Source of the DNA: CAYZJD01 sp964478455
GTDB taxonomy: Bacteria > Acidobacteriota > Terriglobia > Bryobacterales > Bryobacteraceae
Assembly (NCBI GenBank): GCA_964478455.1
Contig: CAYZJD010000198.1
Coordinates: forward strand, 1 to 8,271
Direction: 5' to 3'
DNA: 8,271 bases
Every line of letters starts with the position of its first letter. The first letter of the stretch is position 1. The notes beneath the pieces are model-generated. The model saw only the letters and a program-made list of their open reading frames with translations. It was not told the origin of the DNA and did no database searches. This document shows positions 1 to 5,674 of the stretch, piece after piece. The translations under genes and the position numbers were made by a program.

Positions 1-1
1 A

Positions 2-892
2 GAAGGCCGGAAGATGGTCGAGGCCGCCCGCAAGTATGACCGCGTGGTGCAGGCGGGCACGTGGCAGCGCTCCGGCGAGCACTTCCAGAAGGCATGCGAG
101 ATGGTCCGCAGCGGCCAGTTGGGGAAGGTTGCCGTCGCCAAGACGTGGATTTACGAGAACGCAGCGCCGGTCGGCATCGGCAATCCTCCGGATTCCCCGC
201 CCCCTCCCGGCCTCGACTGGGACCTCTGGCTCGGTCCTGCGCCCGACCGCCCGTTCAATCCGAACCGCTTCGGCGTCTACCCGGAGAGATATTCGGTCTT
301 CCGCTGGTTCTGGGATTACGCCGGCGGCCATCTCACCGACTCGGGCGTGCACATGCTCGACATCCTTCAGATGGCCTTCGACGATGCGATGCCGAAAGCC
401 GCCGTGGCGCTCGGCGGCAAGTTCTGGTTCACCGACAACCGCGAGACGCCGGACACCATGCTGGTCACCTACGAATACCCCGGCGGGTTCCTCGGCTCGT
501 GGGAGCACCGCTGCAACAACACGGAAGCCGCGCGGAACCGCCTGATGGGCGTGACCTTCCACGGCTCGAAGGGCACGGTGTACGTCGACCGCAACCTCTA
601 CCGCGTCACCCCCGAGCCGGGTTCGGATCTGAAGGCCGAAGAGATGAAGCGCGGCCCCGACCCGCACCCGCTCCACTGGGCCAACTTCCTCGAATGTGTG
701 CGCACGCGCCGCCGGCCCAACAGCGACATCGAAACGTGCTACCGCTCCTCGGTCACCTGCCTGCTCGGCAACATCTCCTACCGCGCGAAGTCCCGCGTCG
801 ATTGGGACGAGCAGAACCAGACCACCGTGCAGGAAGACCTGCGCCCTTACCTGCGCCGCGAATACCGCACCCCCTGGAAGCTGGAGGTGTAA
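2..892 (+). CDS. Gfo/Idh/MocA family oxidoreductase, C-terminal part (5' end outside window)
   Basis: The reading frame is open from the left edge (codons E-G-R-K precede the first Met at 14) and ends with TAA at 890-892, so the gene is 5'-truncated by the window. Gfo/Idh/MocA proteins have an N-terminal Rossmann NAD(P)-binding domain and a C-terminal alpha/beta substrate domain. What is visible starts just after the place where the family carries its E-K-P motif, so most of the Rossmann domain lies upstream. Counting from the Met at 14, the family hallmark L-T-D-S-G-V-H-M-L-D (residues 107-116) supplies the Asp109 and His113 type active-site residues. The stretch W-D-L-W-L-G-P-A-P (69-77) is also typical. 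The likely reaction is NAD(P)-dependent oxidation of a sugar or cyclitol; the substrate cannot be told. No partner gene is visible: the next gene converges on it. Confidence 0.93.
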   Translation, partial: EGRKMVEAARKYDRVVQAGTWQRSGEHFQKACEMVRSGQLGKVAVAKTWIYENAAPVGIGNPPDSPPPPGLDWDLWLGPAPDRPFNPNRFGVYPERYSVFRWFWDYAGGHLTDSGVHMLDILQMAFDDAMPKAAVALGGKFWFTDNRETPDTMLVTYEYPGGFLGSWEHRCNNTEAARNRLMGVTFHGSKGTVYVDRNLYRVTPEPGSDLKAEEMKRGPDPHPLHWANFLECVRTRRRPNSDIETCYRSSVTCLLGNISYRAKSRVDWDEQNQTTVQEDLRPYLRREYRTPWKLEV

Positions 893-940
893 CCGAAAAC
901 CGGTGACAAGCTACCCAATCTCCGATTGCTGGTCCTTCGT

Positions 941-1315
941 CTAACCCTCGCGGACCCGCTCCTCGAACTCCAGTTCGTCCCCCACTGCCGTCCCAGTCCT
1001 CTCCGCCTGGCCCGCCGGCAACTCCAGCACGGAGTGTGCCCACAAGCAGCCTGAAATCCGCCCCCGCGCCATGTTCGCCTTCACCTTGAGCACCTTCTTG
1101 CGCCGGTCCAGAAACAGTACGTCAATCGGAAACCGCATCCCGAACGTGTGGATCCCCTCACACGGGGCGATCCATAAACCTTGCCCTGGCTCCAGCCGCT
1201 CGTGCTTCAGCAGCCCCACGCGCCGCTTCCGGCTCGTGTCGGCGACGTCCGCCTCCGTCGCCACCACCGTCCCCCGGGTCTTGTTCTTCACCAGCAGCTT
1301 GCGCGTGCTGTCCAT
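941..1315 (-). CDS. DUF192 family protein
   Basis: This 124-residue protein matches the DUF192 family over nearly its whole length. It has the core G-L-L-K-H (34-38), G-L-W-I-A-P-C (46-52), I-H-T-F-G-M-R-F-P-I-D-V-L-F-L-D (55-70), and C-L-W-A-H-S-V-L-E-L-P-A-G near the C-terminus. DUF192 proteins are small beta-rich domains of unestablished function. Many secreted members have a signal peptide, but this one has none and is probably cytoplasmic. The ATG at 1313-1315 is chosen because the family homology begins soon after it. There is no well-spaced Shine-Dalgarno sequence; instead TATTTT lies 6 nt upstream, which suggests a leaderless transcript. The gene is divergent from the SnoaL-like gene and convergent with the oxidoreductase. 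Confidence 0.88.
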   Translation of the reverse strand: MDSTRKLLVKNKTRGTVVATEADVADTSRKRRVGLLKHERLEPGQGLWIAPCEGIHTFGMRFPIDVLFLDRRKKVLKVKANMARGRISGCLWAHSVLELPAGQAERTGTAVGDELEFEERVREG

Positions 1316-1321
1316 ACCTCA

Positions 1322-1327
1322 AAAATA
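1322..1327 (-). promoter_or_regulatory. Candidate -10 box for a leaderless DUF192 transcript
   Basis: On the minus strand TATTTT is followed by 6 nt (TGAGGT) and then the ATG. This fits a TAnnnT -10 element whose transcription start would fall at the start codon. No convincing -35 is visible. Confidence 0.35.
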
Positions 1328-1454
1328 CAACCTCCCGGAATCCTCGTTCCTTCGAAAACGCGGCGCGAGAAGGCTCTGCCGAGAATCGAGAAACCGCCCC
1401 ATACCCAAATCCCGGGACCTGCCCGCAGGCTCCACACGAATCTTCCAGCCCCTG

Positions 1455-1460
1455 TACTCT
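1455..1460 (+). promoter_or_regulatory. Candidate -10 box for a leaderless SnoaL-like transcript
   Basis: TACTCT, preceded by TG, lies 6 nt before the ATG at 1467, with no purine-rich ribosome binding site between them. The geometry matches the boxes before the DUF192 and PIN genes. There is no clear -35. Confidence 0.33.
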
Positions 1461-1466
1461 TGTGTC

Positions 1467-1871
1467 ATGAATCCAGAACCTGTAGCAATCGTCGAGGCCT
1501 TTGTCCGCGCCATCAACGGCCAGAATGCTGACGAAATCGCAGGTCTCATGACCGCGGACCATGTCTTCATCGACTCCGATGGCGCCGAAATCCGCGGCAG
1601 AGAGCGGATGCGCGCCGGCTGGGCACGGTACTTCCAACTGTTCCCGGACTACAGGATCACAATTCAAGAGACCTACTCGCGAGGCCAGGTGATGGTTCTG
1701 GTCGGCGCCGCCGAAGGCACGTATGCCGTTGATGGTGAGCTGCTCGCGGAGAATCATTGGAGCGTCCCCGCTGTATGGCGCGCCGTGGCTCGCGATGACG
1801 CGGTCCTTGAGTGGCGTGTCTATGTCAATGTGGAGCCCATTGTGAAGATCATGGCGAAACATCGGAAATAA
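1467..1871 (+). CDS. SnoaL-like / NTF2-like nuclear transport factor 2 family protein
   Basis: This is a 134-residue single-domain protein of the SnoaL/NTF2-like cone fold. Visible family features are an N-terminal helix with I-N-G-Q-N-A-D-E-I (16-24) and the strand D-H-V-F-I-D-S-D-G (31-39). They are followed by G-R-E-R-M-R-A-G-W (44-52), the Y-F-Q-L-F-P-D-Y segment (55-62), and a C-terminal E-W-R-V-Y-V strand (115-120). Members are small cavity proteins, either polyketide-cyclase or isomerase-like enzymes or uncharacterised binding proteins; the ligand here is unknown. The ATG at 1467 is preferred because the domain begins at once after it. The frame is open further upstream, but that part is low-complexity and lies opposite the DUF192 gene. 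The protein is cytoplasmic, with no signal peptide, and appears monocistronic. Confidence 0.85.
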   Translation: MNPEPVAIVEAFVRAINGQNADEIAGLMTADHVFIDSDGAEIRGRERMRAGWARYFQLFPDYRITIQETYSRGQVMVLVGAAEGTYAVDGELLAENHWSVPAVWRAVARDDAVLEWRVYVNVEPIVKIMAKHRK

Positions 1872-1981
1872 CTCTTGCCGCGCGGGAACCGAGGCTCGCG
1901 AGGAACCACGTGCACCGTTGCCCGCGTGCCCTGGCGCGGCCGCCCGGCGCCGAGGTATGCTGCCTGTTCCGCCATCCTTTG

Positions 1982-1988
1982 AAAGGAG
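1982..1988 (+). promoter_or_regulatory. Ribosome binding site that fixes the TTG start of the PurF-like gene
   Basis: AAAGGAG is followed by a 7-nt spacer and then TTG at 1996. This spacing selects TTG over in-frame upstream starts at 1918 and 1957, whose extra residues do not resemble PurF. Confidence 0.75.
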
Positions 1989-1995
1989 AGTCACC

Positions 1996-3339
1996 TTGCC
2001 CGGACTGTTCGCTCTCAGCATCCATCCCGCCGATTACAGGGGGGATTTTCTCGAGGATCTGTTTCTGGGCACCTTCTACCACCAGCACCTCGGCGAAGCC
2101 TATTCCGGTCTCTCCACCCACGCCGGCGGCCAGTTCCACATCCGCACTCATCGCGGCCTCTTTCGATCTACATTCAGCAGCGACCTGGAAGGCCTGGCGG
2201 GGACGGAGGGCATCGGCTATTGCGGTTCCGTCAGGGAGCCTTACCTCACTGAATCCAGGTTGGGACCCCTCTGCTGCTGCTTCTCTGGAAACATCGCCAA
2301 TCTCGAGGATCTGCTCGAGCGTTTCAAGAGCTTCGGCCACATCTTCACCAGGAGCGACGACATCGAGATCATTGCCAAACTCGTCGCTCAGGGCAACGAC
2401 GTCGTCGACGGCATCCATAAGCTCGCCCGGGAGATCGAAGGCGCCTTCTCGCTCCTTGTGCTCACCCGCGATGGCGTTTACGCCGCCCGCTGCTCCAGCG
2501 GCCACTGGCCGCTGGTGATCGGCGCCAGGGAAGGCGCCGTGGCCGTCGCCTCCGAGTCCGGCGGCTTTGCCAACTTTGGATTCAAACGAGTGAGAGACGT
2601 CGAGCCGGGCGAGATTGTCCTGCTCAGCAACGGCCGTTGCGAATCCCGCGGCCGAGTTCCGGAGAGCGCCGTTCAAGCCTGTAGTTTCTACTGGGTCTAC
2701 ACCGGCTTCCCCAACAACGTCTTCGAGAATGTGCCCGACTCGCTGGTCAGAAAAAGACTGGGAGCGGCCCTGGCCCGCCGCGACATCCAACGAGGATTCA
2801 TCCCCGACATCGTCATCCCCGTTCCCGATTCCGGCAGGTTCCACGCCATCGGTTATCACCAGGAATTCTGCCGCCAGATCATGGCCGGAACCGTCCAGCG
2901 GGTGCCTCTCTACGATGAATTGCTGCTGAAGTATCCTTACGCCGGCAGGAGCTTCATCCCGCGCGACCAGCAGCAGCGGGACCGCGAAGCCCGCATCAAG
3001 CTCCTGGCCAGCGGCGAGGATTGCCGCGGCAAGATCGTGGTCGTTTGCGACGATTCGATCGTCAGGGGCACGCAGGCCCAGACGGAACTGGTCCCTAAGC
3101 TGCGCCTGGCCGGTGTCAGCCAGATCCACTTCCGGATCTCCAACCCGGAACTGCGCTCCCACTGCCGCTGGGGCAAGACCACCAGGAAAGGCGAGGTCCT
3201 GGTGGACCGCATTCCCGCGAAGGAAGACCGGGTGAAATTCCTCGGCGTCGACGGCCTGGAATACAACACCATCGACGATCTCGCCGACGCCGTCGGCCGT
3301 CCGCGCGACACCCTCTGCGTCGACTGTAGCCTGAGCTGA
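1996..3339 (+). CDS. PurF-like amidophosphoribosyltransferase homologue lacking the glutaminase nucleophile
   Basis: This 447-residue protein is related to glutamine PRPP amidotransferase. An N-terminal class II glutaminase-like domain (about 1-225) precedes a type I phosphoribosyltransferase domain (about 230-447). The transferase part looks intact: V-P-D-S-G (276-280), the R-S-F-I-P-R segment (318-323) and the PRPP loop V-V-C-D-D-S-I-V-R-G-T (349-359). Cys229, Cys390, Cys441 and Cys444 (C-V-D-C) match the positions of the Fe-S ligands in Bacillus-type PurF. The glutaminase part is abnormal. After the start Met the family has C-G-I-F-G, whereas this protein has P-G-L-F-A, so the catalytic Cys is absent. 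The usual N-G-N motif reads S-G-N (97-99). Known PurF makes phosphoribosylamine for purine synthesis. This copy may use free ammonia, have another acceptor, or be regulatory. It has no purine gene neighbours and is probably transcribed alone. Confidence 0.85.
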   Translation: MPGLFALSIHPADYRGDFLEDLFLGTFYHQHLGEAYSGLSTHAGGQFHIRTHRGLFRSTFSSDLEGLAGTEGIGYCGSVREPYLTESRLGPLCCCFSGNIANLEDLLERFKSFGHIFTRSDDIEIIAKLVAQGNDVVDGIHKLAREIEGAFSLLVLTRDGVYAARCSSGHWPLVIGAREGAVAVASESGGFANFGFKRVRDVEPGEIVLLSNGRCESRGRVPESAVQACSFYWVYTGFPNNVFENVPDSLVRKRLGAALARRDIQRGFIPDIVIPVPDSGRFHAIGYHQEFCRQIMAGTVQRVPLYDELLLKYPYAGRSFIPRDQQQRDREARIKLLASGEDCRGKIVVVCDDSIVRGTQAQTELVPKLRLAGVSQIHFRISNPELRSHCRWGKTTRKGEVLVDRIPAKEDRVKFLGVDGLEYNTIDDLADAVGRPRDTLCVDCSLS

Positions 3340-3422
3340 AGCGCCGCCTGCCCTTCCCGCCCGCCTCGCGGGAACTTTCCGCCGCCTGCGGCGTCCAAAC
3401 GGACGTGAAAGCCGGAACCGAG

Positions 3423-3451
3423 TTGACACATCCTTCCGACAGTGCTATTTT
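3423..3451 (+). promoter_or_regulatory. Sigma70-type promoter of the blaI-like / M56 operon
   Basis: A perfect -35 TTGACA (3423-3428) and a -10 TATTTT (3446-3451) are separated by exactly 17 bp. The -10 lies inside the first operator palindrome, so a bound repressor would block RNA polymerase. This is the best promoter in the window. Confidence 0.8.
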
Positions 3452-3478
3452 CATAGCAGGCATGCTAGAAAAATAGCA
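3443..3478 (+). promoter_or_regulatory. BlaI-type operator: 36-bp symmetric array of four TGCTA/TAGCA half sites
   Basis: Two 16-bp palindromes, TGCTATTTTCATAGCA (3443-3458) and TGCTAGAAAAATAGCA (3463-3478), are separated by GGCA. The start-to-start distance is 20 bp, about two helical turns. All four half sites are symmetric about position 3460.5, and the outer arms (TGCTATTTT/AAAATAGCA) are perfect 9-mers. The array spans the -10 box and the start of the transcript and ends 7 nt before the blaI-like ATG. BlaI/MecI dimers are known to bind such dyads upstream of their own operon, so autoregulation is inferred. Confidence 0.8.
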
Positions 3479-3485
3479 GAAACCC

Positions 3486-3875
3486 ATGACCGCCACCTTC
3501 CATTCCCAACTCAGCCGCCGCGAGCGGCAGATCATGGACGTCCTCTACCGGACGGGCCGCGCCACCGTCGGCGAGGTGCTCGAGCGCCTGCCCGGCCGCC
3601 CCAGCTACTCCACCGTCCGCGCGCAGCTCCGCGTGCTCGAGGACAAGGGCCACATCCGCCACATCGAGGAGGGCCTGCGCTACGTCTACGAGCCGGTAGT
3701 GCCGCGGGACCGGGCGCGCCAGTCCGCCCTGCGGCACCTGGTGGAGACCTTCTTCGACGGCTCCGCCGGGAAGCTTGTCGCCGCCCTGCTCGGCACGCGC
3801 GCCCCACTCTCCGATGAGGAGCTGAAGCGCCTCGCCAGGCTCGTTGAAAAGGCCAGGAAAGGAGACAAGCGATGA
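3486..3875 (+). CDS. BlaI/MecI-family transcriptional repressor
   Basis: This 129-residue winged-helix protein matches the BlaI/MecI/CopY family. L-S-R-R-E-R-Q-I-M-D-V-L-Y (9-21) opens the DNA-binding domain. S-Y-S-T-V-R-A-Q-L-R-V-L-E-D-K-G (40-55) is the recognition helix and start of the wing, and Y-V-Y-E-P (66-70) closes it. The C-terminal helices (about 74-129) are the dimerisation part. The family represses its own operon as a dimer and is relieved when the partner M56 protease is activated. I see no obvious equivalent of the Asn-Phe cleavage site of staphylococcal BlaI, so the release mechanism may differ. The ATG at 3486 lies 7 nt behind the operator and has only a weak ribosome binding site. 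The stop overlaps the start of the M56 gene (ATGA at 3872-3875), so translation is probably coupled. No beta-lactamase gene is nearby, so the role is not necessarily antibiotic resistance. Confidence 0.92.
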   Translation: MTATFHSQLSRRERQIMDVLYRTGRATVGEVLERLPGRPSYSTVRAQLRVLEDKGHIRHIEEGLRYVYEPVVPRDRARQSALRHLVETFFDGSAGKLVAALLGTRAPLSDEELKRLARLVEKARKGDKR

Positions 3876-5543
3876 CGTTCCCTTTGCCGGACGCCGACGG
3901 CTGGATGCGGCTTCTGGCCGCCTCCGCGTTCAAAAGCTCCGTGGTGCTCGCGGCCGCGTTTCTCATCTCGCGGGCGTTGCGGCGCGCCTCGGCGGCCGCG
4001 CGGCATCTCGTCTGGGCCGCGGCCCTCTTGAGCCTGCTCGCTATCCCCGCGCTGAGCCTGTTGCTCCCCTCCTGGCATCCCGAGGTCGCGCCCGCCCGCG
4101 CCTGGAGCCCGGTCGCTGCCGCGGGCCCGGAGACGTCCGCCGCCCACCTGCCCGCCATGACCGTCCGCGCCATCCTGGCCGGCGATCCGGGACCGGGCTT
4201 GGCGCGGGCGCTCTTTGCCGTGTGGGCCGCGGGCTTCCTGCTCAGCCTTGCCGTGCTGCTCGGCGGCGCGCTGCGCCTCGCGCTCATCGCCGCGCGCTCA
4301 ACGCCGCTCTTTCTATCCCGCTGGATGCGCACGGCGGCCGACCTTTCCGCCGCCATCGGCCTCAACGCACCCGTGCGTCTGCTCACGGCGCCTGAGGCCG
4401 TGATGCCCGTGACCTGGGGCGTGTTACGGCCGCGCGTGCTGCTTCCCGCGGGCGCCGAGGACTGGCCCTTCGCGCGCATGCGTGTCGTGCTCGCCCATGA
4501 GCTGGCCCACGTCCGCCGCCGCGACTGGCTCTTGCAGATCCTCGCCGAAATCGGCCGCGCGATCTACTGGTTCCATCCGCTCGTCTGGATCGGCTGTGAC
4601 CGCCTGCGGCGCGAGAGCGAATGCGCCTGCGATGACGCCGTGCTCCGCTCCGGCGTCGAAGGGCACGCCTACGCCGAGCACTTGCTCGAGCTGGCGCGCA
4701 CGCTGAACCGTTCCCTCCGGCCCTGGTCGCCCGCCCTGGCGATGGCCCGGCCATCCAATCTTGAAAGGAGATTCACTGCAATGCTGAATCCTTCTCTTAA
4801 CCGGCGGAGCGTGACCGGGAAGACCGTTTCCCTCGCCGCGCTCGCCGCACTGTGTCTCATCGCGCCGCTGGCCGCGTTGAATCTGCCGGCCCAAAGCCCC
4901 TCCGGCAAGTTCTCAGGAACCGTCCTCGATGCCACCGGCCGCGCCGTTCCCAACGCCACCGTCATTGTCTCGAACGCCAAGGCGAAGACCAAGGACNNNN
5001 NNNNNNACCAAGGACATGACCGTGACCGGCCAAACCGGCATGTTCGAGTTCACCGGCCTCGCTGCCGGCAGCTACAAGCTCGAGGTCCTCAAGCCCGGGT
5101 TCGCCCGCTTCGTCGAGCCTAAGGTCGAGTTGCGCGCCGGCGAAAGCGCCTCCAGGCAGATCGTGTTGCAGCTCGGCGAGGTCAGCGAACGGATCGACGT
5201 CGTCGGCGAGGCGCCGGCCAAAGCGGCGCGCGCGCCCTCCGAGCCCGGCGCAATACAGGTCGGCGGCAGCGTGCAGCAGACCAAGATCATTCACATGGTC
5301 CGGCCGGCCTATCCGCCGGTGGCCAAGGCCGCCGGCATCGAAGGCGCCGTGCTGCTCGAAGCGGTCATCGCCGCCGATGGCAGCCTGCGGTCGCTACGCG
5401 TCATGAACAGCCAGATCGATTCCGACCTGGCCAAGTCCGCCGTCGAAGCCGTCAGCCAGTGGCGCTACCAGCCGACGCTGCTCAACGGCCAGCCGGTGGA
5501 TGTCATCACGCAGATCACGGTCAACTTCACCCTATCCAAGTGA
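3872..5543 (+). CDS. M56 (BlaR1-like) membrane metallopeptidase fused to carboxypeptidase-regulatory-like and TonB C-terminal domains; interrupted by an assembly gap
   Basis: The start is the ATG at 3872, with AAAGGAG 7 nt upstream and an ATGA overlap with the repressor gene. Membrane segments lie at about residues 19-33, 46-65 and 111-138. The M56 protease domain has H-E-L-A-H (209-213), R-R-D-W (216-219), W-F-H-P-L-V-W (233-239) and E-C-A-C-D-D (250-255). His209, Glu210, His213 and probably Glu250 form the zinc site. A further membrane segment (about 317-338) leads to a periplasmic carboxypeptidase-regulatory-like beta domain (about 345-430). A TonB C-terminal domain follows (about 460-550; R-P-A-Y-P-P, W-R-Y-Q-P). 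Ten Ns at 4997-5006 split the frame. Deleting the Ns and one copy of the flanking 9-nt repeat gives one continuous protein of 550 residues. By analogy with BlaR1 it probably senses an envelope signal and causes inactivation of the BlaI-like repressor. The TonB domain instead of a penicillin-binding domain means the signal is not a beta-lactam by default. Confidence 0.88.
4763..4783 (+). promoter_or_regulatory. Possible internal ribosome binding site and in-frame ATG within the M56 gene
   Basis: GAAAGGAG (4763-4770) lies 10 nt before an in-frame ATG at 4781. Starting there the product would open with basic residues, a hydrophobic stretch (L-A-A-L-A-A-L-C-L-I) and then A-Q-S. That resembles a signal peptide in front of the carboxypeptidase-regulatory-like and TonB domains. 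The same bases also encode normal M56-protein sequence, so the match may be chance. Confidence 0.3.
4997..5006. other. Assembly gap (10 N) flanked by a 9-nt repeated end
   Basis: Ten Ns interrupt the M56 gene. The bases just before (4988-4996) and just after (5007-5015) are both ACCAAGGAC, as expected when two overlapping contig ends were joined without merging. Removing 19 nt restores the frame (K-T-K-D-M-T-V-T), so the gap is probably artificial and no sequence is missing. Confidence 0.85.
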
Positions 5544-5555
5544 GCCTCCCTCCGA

Positions 5556-5620
5556 CGGGGACAGCCCGCATGTTTCCTCGCAAGCTCCGCGGCCCCGCGG
5601 AAACATGCGGGCTGTCCCCG
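5556..5620. repeat. Perfect 22-bp inverted repeat (REP/BIME-like) behind the M56 gene
   Basis: The arm at 5556-5577 (beginning CGGGGACAGCCCGC) is the exact reverse complement of 5599-5620, with a 21-nt spacer. It starts 12 nt after the M56 stop codon. The right arm plus two bases (24 nt, 5597-5620) occurs again at 7840-7863, so this is a dispersed element. A hairpin in RNA would be very stable, but no T-tract follows, so it is not a standard intrinsic terminator. It resembles REP elements mobilised by RAYT-type enzymes; none is encoded here. Confidence 0.85.
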
Positions 5621-5659
5621 CTTGGCCCCTCGCTCGGATCGATGCTGTATGCTGGCAGC

Positions 5660-5674
5660 GGAGGTTAGCCCCTG
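5660..5674 (+). promoter_or_regulatory. Strong ribosome binding site in front of a CTG start codon
   Basis: GGAGGT (5660-5665) is followed 6 nt later by CTG at 5672, the first codon able to start the sheath frame after the in-frame TAG at 5666-5668. No ATG, GTG or TTG exists in this frame until 5768, which would remove conserved sheath residues. Confidence 0.6.

Noticed and set aside
893..940. Terminator between the convergent oxidoreductase and DUF192 genes
   Set aside because: No stable hairpin with a T-tract is visible in these 48 bases.
1071..1466. N-terminal extension of the SnoaL-like frame
   Set aside because: The extension lies opposite the DUF192 gene and is low-complexity. The domain starts at the ATG at 1467.
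1956..1961. TATGCT -10 box for the PurF-like gene
   Set aside because: The box and distance are plausible, but no -35 is found, so it was not listed as a feature. The same holds for 5648-5653 before the sheath gene.
1158..2021. Minus-strand open frame across the SnoaL-like gene and part of DUF192
   Set aside because: It overlaps two recognised genes, and its translation has no domain signature.
3356..3372. CCCGC/GCGGG hairpin behind the PurF-like gene as a terminator
   Set aside because: The stem is only 5 bp and no T-tract follows. Short GC stems are common by chance in this DNA.
1849..3429. Long minus-strand open frame (526 codons) opposite the PurF-like gene
   Set aside because: The plus strand encodes a clear PurF homologue. 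The antisense frame is open because of GC-rich codon bias, and its product resembles no family.
3532..4479. Minus-strand open frame opposite the BlaI-like and M56 genes
   Set aside because: It is a low-complexity Arg/Ala/Gly-rich product typical of a shadow frame in GC-rich DNA.
4929..5543. A separate TonB-domain gene downstream of the N gap, or an M56 pseudogene
   Set aside because: The 9-nt duplicated flank and the restored frame point to an assembly join rather than a real break.
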